Source: CAZRWD01 sp964603785 (lineage in GTDB: Bacteria > Fermentibacterota > Fermentibacteria > Fermentibacterales > Fermentibacteraceae). From it: 64,000 nt of DNA. Position 1 is the first letter of the stretch, and each line of letters begins with the position of its first letter. A program made the translations under genes and the position numbers. Under the pieces are notes generated by a model. It was not told the DNA's origin and ran no database searches. It saw nothing but the letters and a program-made list of their open reading frames with translations. The stretch spans positions 143,473 through 207,472 of the forward strand of contig CAZRWD010000003.1 of the NCBI GenBank assembly GCA_964603785.1, in the 5' to 3' direction. This document shows positions 14,085 to 21,735 of the stretch, piece after piece.

Positions 14085-15947
14085 CTACCTCCCCAGGGAG
14101 AGGAACTTGTCAGGGTAGGCCGAGAGGGACGACGCCCACTCCTGGAGCTTCCTGACCCTCTCGGGGTTGTTCTGCGGCAGCACGAAGGGCCTGCCCCTGC
14201 CGTCCAGCACGACGCCCACGACACCGCCCTCGAGCTCGCACTCGTGGATCCTGCCGGGGCCGGACCCGACATCGACGCCCTTGACCGGCCTGATGACCGC
14301 CCGGGCCTTCTCGCCGACCCCCAGCTGGAGGACCTGCATCTTCCCGAACTCGATCGCCGTCTCGCGAGTCTTCCCGTCGGGCATGGTGAGGGACACGGCG
14401 GCGGCCGGCTGCCCGTCCCTGCCCTGGCCGACCGGCGCCACGCAGGAGCCCAGCCTGATGAGGCAGTCCTTGTCGAACACCTCGGTGGCCGCTCTCGGGA
14501 GCACCTCCGAGAGCACTCCGAGCTGCGGCATCATGAATATCGAGTCGACGGCCAGCATGGTGACGCCCTCCGGCAGGAAGGAGTCGATCAGCAGCATGGC
14601 GGCCTGGCAGCGCCTGGGAGCGTGCGACAGGACGCCTCCCGACCCTATGAGGAGGTCCAGCGCCATCATGTCCACGAGGGTCGCGCCCGTCTGGGTCTGG
14701 TCGAAGGCGTCGCCTATCGTCCTCTCCTGGGCGACACCCTTCAGTCCGACGGCGAGGTCCCTGTGCTGCACCAGCGCCAGCCTGAGGGCCTCCCTGGCGA
14801 TGGCCTGCTCCACGATCAGCTCCTCGAGGGTCTGCGGGATCGTCGTCGGCCTGATCATCTTGTTGCGAATGCGGTTGCGGAGGTCCGCCTCCTCCATCCT
14901 GAACGGGACCCAGCGCATCACGTTGTCGAGCCCGGCACTCGCCAGGACGTTGGACACGCTGTAGCTCATGCCCAGGTTGGCAGAGACCGTGCGGTTGAAC
15001 ACCGGCTGCCCCTCGCTGTCGAAGACGCTGAACACGTCGGTGGTCGCACCTCCGATGTCGACTCCCATGACGTGTATGCCCTCGGCCCGGGCGACCATCT
15101 CGATGAGCTTCCCCACGGCTCCCGGGGTGGGCATTATCGGGACGTTGACCCATTCGCTGTCGACGTAGCGTCCCGTCCACTGCATCAGCTTGCCGTATCC
15201 GGGGGCCTGGGCCATGACATGCTCCATGAACAGCTCATGGATGGTGTCCCTCGCCGGACCGAGGTTCTCCCTCTCCAGGACGGGCCTGATGTTGGGGACG
15301 GTCTTCAGGGCGGCCATCTCTCCGAGCTCGCTCTCGACCTCGGGCGCGGCATCCCTGTTCCCCGCATAGATGACCGGAAGCTTGTAGCCCACGCCGAACC
15401 TGGGCTTGGGGTCCGCGGCCCTTATGACCTCGGCGAGCTCTACGACGTGGTCGACCGTGCCCCCGTCGATGCCTCCGGAGAGGAGGATCATGTCGGGACG
15501 GAGCCTGCGGATGTCCGCCACCTTCTCGTGGAAGAGCCTGCCGTCGTTGGAGGCGACGACGTCCATGACTATGGCGCCGGCCCCCAGGGCGGCCCTCTGG
15601 GCGCTCTCGCCGGTCATCGACTTCACCACGCCGGCCACCGTCATCTGGAGGCCGCCGCCGGCCGAGGAGGTTGACATGTAGATGTCCGCGCCCCTGGTCG
15701 GGTCGTCACCGACGAAGATCCCGTCGCTCTTCTCGTTGAGGAACTTCCTGCCGAGAAGGTCCTCTATCTCGCCCACGGCGTTCAGGACGCCCTTGGTGAC
15801 GTCCTCCGCAGGCGCCTCCACGGTGGTGGGAGCCTCTCCCCTGGTGATGAGGCGGTATTCACCATCCCTCTTCTCGATGAGGATCGCCTTCGTGGTGGTG
15901 CTGCCGCAGTCGGTCGCGATGATCCTCGTTATCTCCTTGCCGGCCAA
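14085..15947 (-). CDS. MutL/GlmL-family ASKHA ATPase (glutamate-mutase-reactivator-like)
   Basis: 620 residues; TTG start with AAGGGAG upstream. The actin/Hsp70-fold nucleotide motifs are clear: IIATDCGSTTTKAILIE at the N-terminus (phosphate 1), LLSGGIDGGTVDHVVEL in the first half, and VMGVDIGGATTDVFSVF in the middle. This matches the MutL/GlmL family, whose known members reactivate or assemble B12-dependent glutamate mutase. No mutase subunit (GlmS/GlmE) occurs in the window; instead the gene is tied to membrane proteins of unknown function, as also seems to occur in other uncultured phyla. I therefore call the family with confidence but not the substrate. It may act as an ATP-driven assembly or gating factor for that complex. 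Confidence 0.85.
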   Translation of the reverse strand: MAGKEITRIIATDCGSTTTKAILIEKRDGEYRLITRGEAPTTVEAPAEDVTKGVLNAVGEIEDLLGRKFLNEKSDGIFVGDDPTRGADIYMSTSSAGGGLQMTVAGVVKSMTGESAQRAALGAGAIVMDVVASNDGRLFHEKVADIRRLRPDMILLSGGIDGGTVDHVVELAEVIRAADPKPRFGVGYKLPVIYAGNRDAAPEVESELGEMAALKTVPNIRPVLERENLGPARDTIHELFMEHVMAQAPGYGKLMQWTGRYVDSEWVNVPIMPTPGAVGKLIEMVARAEGIHVMGVDIGGATTDVFSVFDSEGQPVFNRTVSANLGMSYSVSNVLASAGLDNVMRWVPFRMEEADLRNRIRNKMIRPTTIPQTLEELIVEQAIAREALRLALVQHRDLAVGLKGVAQERTIGDAFDQTQTGATLVDMMALDLLIGSGGVLSHAPRRCQAAMLLIDSFLPEGVTMLAVDSIFMMPQLGVLSEVLPRAATEVFDKDCLIRLGSCVAPVGQGRDGQPAAAVSLTMPDGKTRETAIEFGKMQVLQLGVGEKARAVIRPVKGVDVGSGPGRIHECELEGGVVGVVLDGRGRPFVLPQNNPERVRKLQEWASSLSAYPDKFLSLGR

Positions 15948-15969
15948 CGCACTCTCCCTTCAGGACCCT

Positions 15970-16359
15970 TCAGCGGCTCCTGCCGCGGAAGATCCTCTTG
16001 AGGATGCCGACGCGCCGCGGGCGGGAGAGCCTCTCGAGGCTCCTGCGCTCCGACTCGCGCGCATTCTCGTCCTCTATCGCCTTCAGGAGCTTCTCGACAT
16101 TCTCCCTGTCCTCGAGCATCCTGACGAACCTGTAGTACTCGCCGGACTCCACGACGAGCGAGACCATGGGGTTGAGGAAGACCAGGAACTGGTTGCCGAG
16201 GAAGGAGAGGGGCTTGACCGACTCGAGGAAGACGATGGCCGGCACGGTCAGCTCGCGCGCCACGATCGCCCTCGCTATCCTCCCGATCAGATCGTCGAAG
16301 CACTCGGCCGGCTGGTCAGCCGCTTCGTCCGCCCACAGACCTGTCCCTGACGAACGCAA
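15970..16359 (-). CDS. Small conserved-looking protein upstream of MutL-like gene
   Basis: 129 residues from a TTG at 16359, supported by GAGGA five bases upstream; the start lies inside the previous gene (44-base overlap). The first 70 residues are hydrophobic/mixed (RIARAIVARELTVPAIVFLESVKPLSFLGNQFLVFLNPMVSLVV), which could be a membrane-associated helical pair. The rest is charged and helical (EDENARESERRSLERLSRPRRVGILKRIFRGRSR) with a very basic tail. No family recognised. It precedes the MutL-like gene by 22 bases and is probably part of that cluster. Confidence 0.65.
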   Translation of the reverse strand: MRSSGTGLWADEAADQPAECFDDLIGRIARAIVARELTVPAIVFLESVKPLSFLGNQFLVFLNPMVSLVVESGEYYRFVRMLEDRENVEKLLKAIEDENARESERRSLERLSRPRRVGILKRIFRGRSR

Positions 16360-16756
16360 TTACTTCCTCCCTGTTCTCCGGTGAGAACTGCACGGAGAGC
16401 CCCCTGAACCTGGCCAGCCTGGTCGGCCCGGGGAAGGGGCTGAGGAGCATGCCGCGCGGGTCGGTGTAGAAGCTCCTCACCTCGCTCCACCTCCGCCGCT
16501 CGGTCCCGAACACGGACCTCTTGGCCACCCCCTCCTCGTCCATGCGGTAGGAGGTGGGCAGGATGAAGCTCCACAGCGAGAGGCACAGGAGCGAGAAGCC
16601 CACCAGGCCCCACCATGCGCTCCCTCCGTAGACAGATGCGAGGACGGAGGCAGCGAGCATTATAACCGCGAGGGCCAGCGCTGCCAGTGGACGCTCCCGG
16701 GCCGGGTGGGACCGCCACTCGAGGGTCCCGGGCACCTGTGTCAGATCCTCTCCCAT
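16316..16756 (-). CDS. Membrane protein with PH-like (bacterial PH) domain
   Basis: 146 residues from the ATG at 16756, which lies inside the end of gcvPB; a GTG at 16735 just after the gcvPB stop, with GAGAGG upstream, is an alternative start. Two membrane helices (about residues 22-42 LAALALAVIMLAASVLASVY and 48-68 WGLVGFSLLCLSLWSFILPT) are followed by a compact beta domain (YRMDEEGVAKRSVFGTERRRWSEVRSFYTDPRGMLLSPF) of the PH-like type found in many small bacterial membrane proteins. Such domains usually mediate protein or lipid contacts. It sits between glycine cleavage genes and the MutL cluster. Confidence 0.65.
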   Translation of the reverse strand: MGEDLTQVPGTLEWRSHPARERPLAALALAVIMLAASVLASVYGGSAWWGLVGFSLLCLSLWSFILPTSYRMDEEGVAKRSVFGTERRRWSEVRSFYTDPRGMLLSPFPGPTRLARFRGLSVQFSPENREEVIAFVRDRSVGGRSG

Positions 16757-18201
16757 CCCTCGGCCAGGTCCAGATCCTTCACCGCCTTCACCTCGTCCAG
16801 CCTCAGCACCGGCGTGTTGACCGGGGCGTCGGTGACGAGGTGCGGCTTCTCGAGGACCTCGGCGGCTATCCCCGTCATGGCGGCGGCGAAGGAGTCGAGC
16901 GACTCCAGGCTCTCGGTCTCCGTCGGCTCGATCATCATCGCCTCGTGGACTATGAGGGGGAAGTAGATCGTCGGGGCATGGAAACCGTAGTCGAGCAGCC
17001 TCTTGGCCATGTCCAGCGTCTTCACGCCCCTTGCGAGCTGCCTGTCCCCCGACAGCACGAACTCGTGCATGCAGGGGCCGTGGTCGAAGGGAAGGTCGAA
17101 GTGCTCCCTGAGTATGACCTTCAGGTAGTTCGCGTTGAGGAGCGCCGTCTCGGAGACCTCCCGCAGCCCCCCGGCCCCGAGTGTCCGGATGTACGCCCAG
17201 GCGCGGACGAGCACGCCGAACTGGCCGTGGAAGGCGAGGAGCCTGCCCAGCGAGGCCGGATCGTGATCGCGGAAGGCAGCCCGCCCGTCCCCGCCCCTGA
17301 CGACGACCGGGTCGGGCAGGTACCTGCCGAGGAAGTCCCTGCAGGCCACGGGGCCCGAACCGGGACCGCCCCCGCCGTGGGGGGTCGAGAAGGTCTTGTG
17401 GAGGTTCAGGTGGCAGACGTCGAACCCCATGTCCCCGGGGCGGGCTATGCCGAGGAGGGCGTTCATGTTGGCCCCGTCCATGTAGCAGAGGCCCCCGGCA
17501 TCGTGCACGATCCTGGTTATCTCCCCGATCCTCGACTCGAATATCCCTAGCGTGTTGGGATTGGTTAGCATGAGGGCCGCGGTGCGGGGGCCGGCCTTGG
17601 CGGCCAGGTCCTCTAGGTCGACCTCGCCCCTCGAATCCGATTTCACGCTCACGATCCCGAAGCCCGCGAGGGTGCAGCTGGCCGGATTGGTCCCGTGGGC
17701 CGAGTCGGGCATGAGCACCTCGGTCCTGCCCTCGTCGCCCCTCTCGAGATGCCACCGCCTTATCAGCAGGAGGCCGGTCAGCTCGCCCTGGGCGCCCGCG
17801 GCCGGCTGGAGCGTGACCTGGTCGAAGCCCGTGATCTCCGCGAGGAATCCGCTGAGCTGGAGCATCAGCTCGAGGGCGCCGCGGCAGTGCGCGGCGGGCG
17901 TCAGCGGGTGGAGGCCGGAGAAGCCCTCGAGCCTGGCCAGGTCCTCGTTCAGCTTGGGATTGTACTTCATCGTGCACGAGCCGAGCGGGTAGAGCCCCTT
18001 GTCGACATGGTAGTTGCGGGTGCTGAGGTTGACGAAGTGCCTCACGGCCTGTGACTCGCTCACCTGCGGCAGCCCGACGGGCCCCTCCCTGAGGGCTCCG
18101 GTGCCGAACAGGGCGGCGGGATCGACGGACGGTACGTCCAGGGGTGGGAGGTCGATGCCCTTCCTGCCGCAGCAGCTCTTCGCGAATATCGTCTCGTGCA
18201 T
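16741..18201 (-). CDS. gcvPB: Glycine dehydrogenase (decarboxylating) subunit 2
   Basis: 486 residues from the ATG at 18201 (GGAGG upstream). It is the C-terminal half of split P-protein, which with subunit 1 decarboxylates glycine and loads the aminomethyl group on lipoyl-GcvH. The PLP lysine is K269 in HLNLHKTFSTPHGGGGPGSGP, and the glycine-rich loop follows it. The family opening RHFVNLSTRNYHVDKGLYPLGSCTMKYNP is at about residues 54-82. Directly follows gcvPA (1-base gap). The two-subunit form is common in Gram-positive bacteria, archaea and many FCB/candidate phyla. Confidence 0.95.
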   Translation of the reverse strand: MHETIFAKSCCGRKGIDLPPLDVPSVDPAALFGTGALREGPVGLPQVSESQAVRHFVNLSTRNYHVDKGLYPLGSCTMKYNPKLNEDLARLEGFSGLHPLTPAAHCRGALELMLQLSGFLAEITGFDQVTLQPAAGAQGELTGLLLIRRWHLERGDEGRTEVLMPDSAHGTNPASCTLAGFGIVSVKSDSRGEVDLEDLAAKAGPRTAALMLTNPNTLGIFESRIGEITRIVHDAGGLCYMDGANMNALLGIARPGDMGFDVCHLNLHKTFSTPHGGGGPGSGPVACRDFLGRYLPDPVVVRGGDGRAAFRDHDPASLGRLLAFHGQFGVLVRAWAYIRTLGAGGLREVSETALLNANYLKVILREHFDLPFDHGPCMHEFVLSGDRQLARGVKTLDMAKRLLDYGFHAPTIYFPLIVHEAMMIEPTETESLESLDSFAAAMTGIAAEVLEKPHLVTDAPVNTPVLRLDEVKAVKDLDLAEGWERI

Positions 18202-18202
18202 C

Positions 18203-19543
18203 TCAGCCCCTCCCTGCCGCGGAGGCCGCCGCATCGACCAGCCCGTCCATCTCGGCTCGGGTGCGCTTCTCGGTCACGGCGGTGAGGAGGGCTCCGGGAC
18301 CCAGCGAGGGCACCGGCACCCCGGCGAGATAGCCGGCGGAGGCGGCGGCATCGAGAACCCGGCCGGCGCCGCAGGAGTAGTCGAGCACGAACTCCCTGAA
18401 GAAGGGGGCCTCGAACACCTTCCTGACGCCCGGCAGGGCGGCGAGCCTGTCGTGCAGGTATCGCGCCTTCGAGAGGCACTGGTGGGCGATGGCGCTGAAG
18501 CCCGCCTCTCCGGCGAGCGAGAGGTGTACCGTGGTCGCGAGGGCCATCAGGGCCTCGTTTGTGCAGATGTTGCTGGTGGCCTTCTCCCTGCGGATGTGCT
18601 GCTCCCTGGTCTGGAGGGTGAGCACGTAGCCCGTCTGGCCCGCCCTGTCCTCGGTCCTCCCTATGATCCTGCCCGGCATGTTGCGCACGAGCTCCTTCCT
18701 CGCGGCCATGAAGCCGGCGTAGGGCCCGCCGAACGACATGGGGATGCCGAGGCTCTGCCCCTCGCCCACCGCGATGTCGGCTCCCGCGGCTCCGGGGCTC
18801 CTGAGGACGGCTGCGGCGACGGGATCGATGCACGCGACGAGGAGGGCGCCGTGCCCGTGGCACAGAGCGGCTGCCGCGGAGACGTCCTCGACCAGCCCGA
18901 AGTAGTTCGGCTGCTGGACGAGGAGCGCGGCGGCCCCGTCGATGGCCGGGGAGACCGAGTCGAGGTCTAGCAGGCCGTCAGGGCGGACGGGGACCGGGAC
19001 CGTCTCGAAGCCGCCCTGGGAGAGGTAGCTCCCGATGACCTCGAGATACCTGGGATTGAGCGATGCGGGCAGCAGCACCCTGTTCCTGCGGGTCACCCTC
19101 ATGGCCATGAGGGCGGCCTCTGCCGCTGCGCTCGCCCCGTCGTACATGGAGGCGTTCGCGCAGTCCAGCCCGCAGATGCGGGCGATCATCGTCTGATACT
19201 CGTATATGCACTGCAGGGTGCCCTGGCTGACCTCCGCCTGGTACGGAGTGTACGCGGTGTAGAACTCGCTCCGGAGGAGGATGTGGTCCACCGCGGCCGG
19301 CACGAAGTGGTCGTAGGCCCCGGACCCGGCGAAGCAGACGAGCCTCGCGCCGGTGTTGGCTTCGGCCAGTGCGCGGGCTTCGCGGCCCAGTTCCAGCTCG
19401 GAGGCCGCTGCGGGGAGCGAGAGCGGACGGTCCAGCCTGACTTCGGGCGGGACCGGTTCTGCGAGGTCTGCGACCGAGCGCACCCCGATCCTGTCGAGCA
19501 TGCGCTCCCTGTCCGCCCCGAGGATGGAGATGAACCTGCTCAT
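18203..19543 (-). CDS. gcvPA: Glycine dehydrogenase (decarboxylating) subunit 1
   Basis: 446 residues, normal for the N-terminal half of split P-protein. The family signatures YTPYQAEVSQGTLQCIYEYQTM (about residues 97-118) and NASMYDGASAAAEAALMA are intact, as is AVGEGQSLGIPMSFGGPYAGFMA in the middle. With GcvPB it forms the PLP-dependent P-protein in the cytoplasm. Lies 7 bases after gcvH and 1 base before gcvPB. Confidence 0.95.
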   Translation of the reverse strand: MSRFISILGADRERMLDRIGVRSVADLAEPVPPEVRLDRPLSLPAAASELELGREARALAEANTGARLVCFAGSGAYDHFVPAAVDHILLRSEFYTAYTPYQAEVSQGTLQCIYEYQTMIARICGLDCANASMYDGASAAAEAALMAMRVTRRNRVLLPASLNPRYLEVIGSYLSQGGFETVPVPVRPDGLLDLDSVSPAIDGAAALLVQQPNYFGLVEDVSAAAALCHGHGALLVACIDPVAAAVLRSPGAAGADIAVGEGQSLGIPMSFGGPYAGFMAARKELVRNMPGRIIGRTEDRAGQTGYVLTLQTREQHIRREKATSNICTNEALMALATTVHLSLAGEAGFSAIAHQCLSKARYLHDRLAALPGVRKVFEAPFFREFVLDYSCGAGRVLDAAASAGYLAGVPVPSLGPGALLTAVTEKRTRAEMDGLVDAAASAAGRG

Positions 19544-19550
19544 GCCGCGG

Positions 19551-19937
19551 CTACTCCCCTGCCAGCTCTCCGTAGCGGGCCGCGGTCAGCAGATCCTCGA
19601 ACTGCCCCGCGTCCGAGGGCTGTATCCTGACGAGCCAGCCCTCCCCGTAGCAGTCGCGGTTCACGAGGCCCGGGTCGGACTCCAGGGCGGGGTTGACCTC
19701 GACGATCCTGCCGTCGACGGGCGCATAGAAGTCCTCCGCCGTCTTGACGGCCTCGAGGACCCCCAGGCTGTCCTTCCTGCGGACCTCCCTGCCCGCCGCG
19801 GGGAGCTCCACCATCACTATCTCGCCCATCTGCTCCTGCGCATGATCGGTGACGCCCATGGCCAGGCGGCCGTCGGCCTCCCTCCTGATCCACTCGTGGC
19901 TCTCGGTGTACCTGAGGTCAGCGGGAATGGCGCTCAT
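19551..19937 (-). CDS. gcvH: Glycine cleavage system H protein
   Basis: 128 residues, usual size. The lipoyl-carrying lysine is K65 in LGVLEAVKTAEDFYAPVDG, and the start RYTESHEWIRRE is the classic H-protein opening. It carries the aminomethyl intermediate from P- to T-protein. No lipoate ligase or L-protein gene is in the window, so those must lie elsewhere. The start has GGAG; it follows gcvT by 33 bases. Confidence 0.95.
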   Translation of the reverse strand: MSAIPADLRYTESHEWIRREADGRLAMGVTDHAQEQMGEIVMVELPAAGREVRRKDSLGVLEAVKTAEDFYAPVDGRIVEVNPALESDPGLVNRDCYGEGWLVRIQPSDAGQFEDLLTAARYGELAGE

Positions 19938-19970
19938 TCCTCGACTCCTTCCGTGGGGACCGGTCCCCTG

Positions 19971-21071
19971 CTACTGCCTGCGGCTGCCGGTCGTGTAGAA
20001 CGGCAGCTTGACTATCGTGACGGGCACCCTCCTGCCCCTGATGTCGGCCTCGAGGGTCGTGCCCGATCTGGAGAGCTCCTTCTCCACATATGCGAGACCC
20101 ACCGACGAGTTGAGAGCCGGGGCCAGCGTTCCGCTGGTGACCGTCCCGACCATCTTCTCGCCCTGGAATATCTCGGTGCCGTGGCGGATGATGCCCCTCC
20201 CCCCCACGGACAGCCCGACGAGGGTCCGGGAGACGCCCTCCTCCTTCTGCCTCTGGAGGACCTCCCTGCCTATGAACTCCTTCCCGGAGGCGAGCTTGAC
20301 CACCCATCCCAGCCTGGCTTCGATGGGTGACGTCGAATGATCTATATCATTGCCGTACAATACATACCCAACCTCGAGCCTGAGGGTGTCCCGGGCTCCG
20401 AGGCCTATCGGCCGGATGCCCGAACCGGCACCGGCCTCCATGACGGCGTCCCAGACCGCTGCGGCATCCCCGCCGGCCACGTAGAACTCGAATCCGTCCT
20501 CACCCGTGTACCCGGTGCGCGCGATGAGAGCCTCCCTGCCGGCAACCCTGCCGGTCTCGTGGGCGTAGTAGGGGATCTCCTCCAGGTCGGTCTTCGTGAG
20601 GAGCGAGGCGATCTTCTGGGCATCGGGCCCCTGCACGGCCACGAGTGCGGTGTCGTCGCTCTCGTTGGTTATCTCCACGCCGCAGGACCGAGAGTGGCTG
20701 GTGACCCAGGCCCAGTCCTTCTCGATGTTGGACGCGTTGACGACCATCAGGTACTCGTCGTCGGCCAGCCTGTACACGATCAGATCGTCGACGATGCCGC
20801 CGTCGGGGTAGCACATGGCGCTGTAGAAGGCCTTGCCGGGGGCGACGTCGGCGTTGTTGGTCAGCAGGCTCTCCAGGAACTCGAGCGATCCGGGCCCCTT
20901 GACCCTGAACTCGCCCATGTGGGAGAGATCGAACACCCCCGATCCCCGCCTGACCGCCAGGTGCTCCTCGATGACGCTGCCGTAGTGGATCGGCATCAGG
21001 TAGCCGGCGAACGGCTCGATGTGGGCTCCGAGAGACACGTGCCTGTCATGGAGAGGCGTTCTCTTGTCCAT
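19971..21071 (-). CDS. gcvT: Aminomethyltransferase, glycine cleavage T protein
   Basis: 366 residues, family length. The N-terminus TPLHDRHVSLGAHIEPFAGYLMPIHYGSVIEEH and DLSHMGEFRVKGP are diagnostic of GcvT, as is the second domain motif LGARDTLRLEVGYVLYGNDID. It moves the one-carbon unit to tetrahydrofolate and releases ammonia. First gene of the gcvT-H-PA-PB order and probably of the whole 21071-9491 operon. GGAG stands upstream of the ATG. The 67-base space ahead of it is too short for a glycine riboswitch. Confidence 0.95.
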   Translation of the reverse strand: MDKRTPLHDRHVSLGAHIEPFAGYLMPIHYGSVIEEHLAVRRGSGVFDLSHMGEFRVKGPGSLEFLESLLTNNADVAPGKAFYSAMCYPDGGIVDDLIVYRLADDEYLMVVNASNIEKDWAWVTSHSRSCGVEITNESDDTALVAVQGPDAQKIASLLTKTDLEEIPYYAHETGRVAGREALIARTGYTGEDGFEFYVAGGDAAAVWDAVMEAGAGSGIRPIGLGARDTLRLEVGYVLYGNDIDHSTSPIEARLGWVVKLASGKEFIGREVLQRQKEEGVSRTLVGLSVGGRGIIRHGTEIFQGEKMVGTVTSGTLAPALNSSVGLAYVEKELSRSGTTLEADIRGRRVPVTIVKLPFYTTGSRRQ

Positions 21072-21138
21072 CGCTTATCTTCTCCCTGGAATCGGAGTAA
21101 AACCCTGTCGAATCTACTTCCGCCCGGAGGGGTGTGCA

Positions 21139-21735
21139 ATGCGGGCCAGGGGCGTCGATCGAAGGCGTCTTCGTGTTGCCCCGGAGGAGCATCCGTTTCC
21201 ACCAGGGGATACGCGCAGCCTGGAGTCGGCGGCCAGGGCCTGGCTCCTGCGGCGGGGGGTGCCGTGCTGGACCTGCCCCGCCGGACCGGGCACCCGGGGG
21301 AGGTACGGACTCCTCCTGCACGGCGGCAGGAGGGTCCTCGTCGGACCCTGGCCCATCCCCGGATTCTCTCTCGAGGAGATGATCCAGGCCAGGTGCGACT
21401 TCCTCCTGGCGGTCTCCGGGGAGGGAGGGGATGCGCGTCCGGCGGGCTTCGTCACCCTCGCCGACATCGCGGGCACTTCACAGCCCTGGACGAGGCCGGA
21501 CCTGTCGGCATCCGGCTCCAGGCCCCCCGAGGACCTCCCGGCGATGGTCGGCAGACCCTCCAGGCCTGGACCTGCCTTCCTCGCGGGTTCGCTCCGGCTT
21601 CTGCTCCTCGGGGAGCCTCCGCCCCCGCCCCCCGGCGACTGGAGCGGCCTGGAGCCCCTCCAGCCGGTTCCCGCAGCCACTCAGAGCCCGGGGCAGGATG
21701 CGGCTATCTCTTCCGATATACCCTTGTCGCCGTAG
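21139..21735 (+). CDS. Hypothetical protein between gcvT and pckA
   Basis: 198 residues. The ATG at 21139 has a perfect GGAGGGG site 8 bases upstream, which is the main reason to accept it as real. The central part (RYGLLLHGGRRVLVGPWPIPGFSLEEMIQARCDFLLAVSGEG) reads like a folded domain. The C-terminal third is low-complexity and proline-rich (GEPPPPPPGDW). It diverges from gcvT and its 3' end overlaps the end of pckA by about 55 bases on the other strand. No family recognised; the antisense frames here are not protein-like. Confidence 0.5.
   Translation: MRARGVDRRRLRVAPEEHPFPPGDTRSLESAARAWLLRRGVPCWTCPAGPGTRGRYGLLLHGGRRVLVGPWPIPGFSLEEMIQARCDFLLAVSGEGGDARPAGFVTLADIAGTSQPWTRPDLSASGSRPPEDLPAMVGRPSRPGPAFLAGSLRLLLLGEPPPPPPGDWSGLEPLQPVPAATQSPGQDAAISSDIPLSP

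Noticed and set aside
12885..15674. 929-codon plus-strand frame
   Set aside because: Antisense of the lipoyl/KOW-like and MutL-like genes, which have family motifs and ribosome sites.
14085..15947. DNA mismatch-repair MutL
   Set aside because: The name is shared, but the sequence has the ASKHA motifs of the glutamate-mutase-type MutL and no GHKL ATPase motifs.
21072..21138. Glycine riboswitch ahead of gcvT
   Set aside because: The gap is only 67 bases, too short for the aptamer, and none of its conserved parts is seen.
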